A stretch of DNA of 64,000 nt. Origin: Pseudomonadales bacterium. Its GTDB lineage: Bacteria; Pseudomonadota; Gammaproteobacteria; Pseudomonadales; Pseudohongiellaceae. The position numbers were made by a program, and so were the translations under genes. The notes beneath the pieces are model-generated. The model saw nothing but the letters and a program-made list of their open reading frames with translations. It was not told the origin of the DNA and did not search any database. Below, in pieces: positions 62,291-64,000 of this stretch. The stretch's first letter is position 1. The number at the start of each line of letters is the position of its first letter. The stretch is from contig JAJDYJ010000019.1 in assembly GCA_022822865.1 (NCBI GenBank), forward strand, positions 56,071-120,070, written 5' to 3'.

Positions 62291-63772
62291 TCAGGCATAA
62301 AGCGAAGATGCCGCTGCTACCGCCTGCTGATATCGGCCATAGGCCTCTTCGTAGGATTTCACCGCTTCGCGCCGGGGTTCGCAACATCGGTCGTCGTTGC
62401 GGGTCAGGTTCGCGCGGCAGATATCCGTGATCGAGGCGCCGGGTTCGAGCAGTTGCATGGCTTGCAACGCCGCCCCGAAAGCCGCCCCTTCCTGCTGTTC
62501 GTATACGGTTACCGGGGAGGCGCAGACGTCGGCGACGATCTGCCGCCATTCGCCGCTGTTCGCGCCGCCGCCGGTCAACACGATATTGGCGGTTCCCACG
62601 CCGAGGGCCGCGAGTTCGTCGATGCCGAACTTCAATGCGAAAGTGGCGCCTTCGACGGCTGAGCGCAGGAAGTTTTCGGGTTTCATGTTGCGGCTGTCGA
62701 GACCGACGATGCAGCCGCGGGCTCCGGGAAGATTCGGCGTGCGCTCGCCATTGAAGAACGGCAGCGTGATCACGCCTTCCGACCCGCGCGGCGCCTGCCT
62801 GATGCGCGATTCGAACGCGGTCAGGCCGGCGCCGAACAGGTCCCGCATCAGTTCGGTCGTGACGGTGCAATTCATCGTGCAAAGCAGGGGCAGCCAGCCG
62901 CCGGTCGATGAACAGAAGGCGGCGATGTTGCCCTTGGGATCGACGACGGGCTGGTCCGCGTACGCATACACGGTGCCCGAGGTTCCCAGGCTCATGGTGA
63001 CGTTGCCGGGCTCGACGTTGCCGGTGCCGATGGCGCCCATCATGTTGTCGCCGCCGCCGATGGCCACCGGAATGCCCGCGGGAATGCCGAGTTCGGCGGC
63101 CGCGTCGGCGCGAACCTCGCCGACCGCTTCATTGTCGATGCGCAAGGGGGGCAGGCATTCCTTCAAATCCCGGTCGCGGTCGACCGCGCGCAACATGGCC
63201 GGCGACCAGTCGCGCCGGCGGACATCGAGCAGTCCGGTGCCCGAGGCGTCGCCCATTTCCATGCAGCGCTCGCCGGTCAGATAGAGATTGAGGTAATCGT
63301 GGGGCAGCAGAATGGCGTCGAGTTTTTCGTATTCGCGCGGGAGATTCTTCTTCAGCCAGCGGATCTTCGAGGCCGTGTAGCCAGGCGGAATCGGATTTCC
63401 CGCCTGCTCGATGCAGGCATCGAACCCGCCGGCTTCGCGCATGATTTCGGCGCATTCGTCTTCAGTCGAGGTATCGCACCACAACTTCACCGGCGCCAGA
63501 ACCCGATCGGCTGAATCGATGGCGACAAAACCATGTTGCTGGCCGGAAACCGCCAGCGCCCGGGCGGAAGCGCGAAGTTCCGGATCGACCCCGGAAAAAG
63601 CGGTTTTCAGTGCGCTCAGCCACCATTGGCTTGGCTGTTCGGCAGCGCCGCTTTCGTCCTGGCGCAGTTCCAGCGGAGCGGACACCACCGCCGCGACTTC
63701 GCGCAAGTCCACGTCGTAAAACACCAGCTTGAGCGCCTGGGTGCCCAGATCGATGCCGACAACGGTGTTCAA
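62291..63772 (-). CDS. xylB: Xylulokinase
   Basis: A FGGY-family kinase of about 493 residues that phosphorylates xylulose with ATP. Marks include VVGIDLGTQALKLVF, SGQQHGFVAID, the DASGTGLLDVRRRDW region, GGGDNMMGAIGTG and the C-terminal FGGY signature area TGGGANSGEWRQIVADV. TTG at 63772 is preferred since the fold starts at once after it; GTG at 63808 gives 12 more residues. Neither has a strong RBS. It begins the xylBA operon, and the DNA upstream runs into an IS-like element. Confidence 0.93.
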   Translation of the reverse strand: MNTVVGIDLGTQALKLVFYDVDLREVAAVVSAPLELRQDESGAAEQPSQWWLSALKTAFSGVDPELRASARALAVSGQQHGFVAIDSADRVLAPVKLWCDTSTEDECAEIMREAGGFDACIEQAGNPIPPGYTASKIRWLKKNLPREYEKLDAILLPHDYLNLYLTGERCMEMGDASGTGLLDVRRRDWSPAMLRAVDRDRDLKECLPPLRIDNEAVGEVRADAAAELGIPAGIPVAIGGGDNMMGAIGTGNVEPGNVTMSLGTSGTVYAYADQPVVDPKGNIAAFCSSTGGWLPLLCTMNCTVTTELMRDLFGAGLTAFESRIRQAPRGSEGVITLPFFNGERTPNLPGARGCIVGLDSRNMKPENFLRSAVEGATFALKFGIDELAALGVGTANIVLTGGGANSGEWRQIVADVCASPVTVYEQQEGAAFGAALQAMQLLEPGASITDICRANLTRNDDRCCEPRREAVKSYEEAYGRYQQAVAAASSLYA

Positions 63773-63922
63773 AACGGATTTTCCATCTGTTTTCCTGCCC
63801 GGCCGCACTGTTTACAAGACCCGCGTAATGCTAGATTCTTGACCGGCCCGAAACAAGGACCTAGGAGTCTGCGCCGTAGGAAATTGATGAGATAATCCTG
63901 TCGAGTATTGGAGGATTCAGCG

Positions 63923-64000
63923 ATGCCGACGACGTTTCGTCCCTATCACCCGGAGCAGGATGTTTTGCTGCCGTCGAATGTGCGTGACTGGTTGCCGGAA
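63923..64000 (+). mobile_element. Start of an IS1182-like transposase gene, cut by the window end
   Basis: ATG at 63923 has GGAGG 7 nt upstream. The 26 visible residues, TTFRPYHPEQDVLLPSNVRD followed by WLPE, match the beginning of IS1182-family transposases, which typically read FRPYxPxQxxLLPPxLREWLPE. The left end of the element should lie between about 63840 and 63900, but I cannot place the terminal repeat without the other end. Confidence 0.7.

Overview
The window looks like chromosomal DNA of a G+C-rich, Gram-negative gammaproteobacterium. The housekeeping genes argue for this: an E. coli-type gshA, a 419-residue Rho, hslR, yrfG, dsbB, a Pseudomonas-type hemB with an Asp-rich metal loop, and the hemC-hemD-hemX-hemY operon lying beside argH. 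A TonB-dependent receptor and outer-membrane proteins show an outer membrane. No rRNA, tRNA or CRISPR array was seen. Genes are dense on both strands, and many long antisense ORFs are shadows caused by the high G+C content.

Region 1 (1-19.3 kb) is a carbohydrate-utilisation locus. It holds a partial sulfatase, a secreted GH13 lipoprotein, a cytoplasmic GH13 alpha-glucosidase, a LacI-type regulator, a sugar-porter MFS permease, a secreted TIM-barrel glycosidase, a GH3 beta-glucosidase and a large TonB-dependent receptor. Next comes the module halogenase / SapC / cupin-like / halogenase that often accompanies such receptors. Matching 14-bp palindromes close to TGACAACGTTGTCA lie at the promoters of the permease and the receptor and are probably the sites of the local LacI protein. 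Region 2 (19.4-27.4 kb) mixes cysQ, yrfG and hslR with accessory genes: two paralogous AAA ATPases flanking a double-glycine-leader peptide and a small membrane protein, a relic of a VapB-like antitoxin, and a methyltransferase-HNH nuclease fusion.

Region 3 (27.5-45.6 kb) is mostly core: gshA, dsbB, two glycosyltransferases, a DUF547 protein, an outer-membrane protein, a TVP38-flavoprotein disulfide reductase fusion, hemB, trxA, an Lrp-family regulator, rho, ubiD and hemYXDC. Region 4 (45.6-56 kb) carries an AAA/DUF4143-type ATPase and a Fic protein inserted between hemC and argH, both preceded by related palindromes. After these come argH, an OmpR-type two-component system and a Gld-like ABC export operon.

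Region 5 (56-64 kb) is the most unusual. A second DUF4143-type ATPase has its own palindrome. Beyond it, a 3.1-kb segment is bounded by two copies (about 93% identical over 72 bp) of the 3' end of xylA. This segment contains a short leader ORF with a strong ribosome-binding site that runs through seventeen perfect tandem GAGCC pentamers and stops with an ATGA overlap on a large predicted exported protein gene. It also holds a frameshifted copy of that gene's 5' end. The architecture is that of a phase-variable (contingency) surface-protein locus. The xylA and xylB genes and the start of an IS1182-like transposase close the window.
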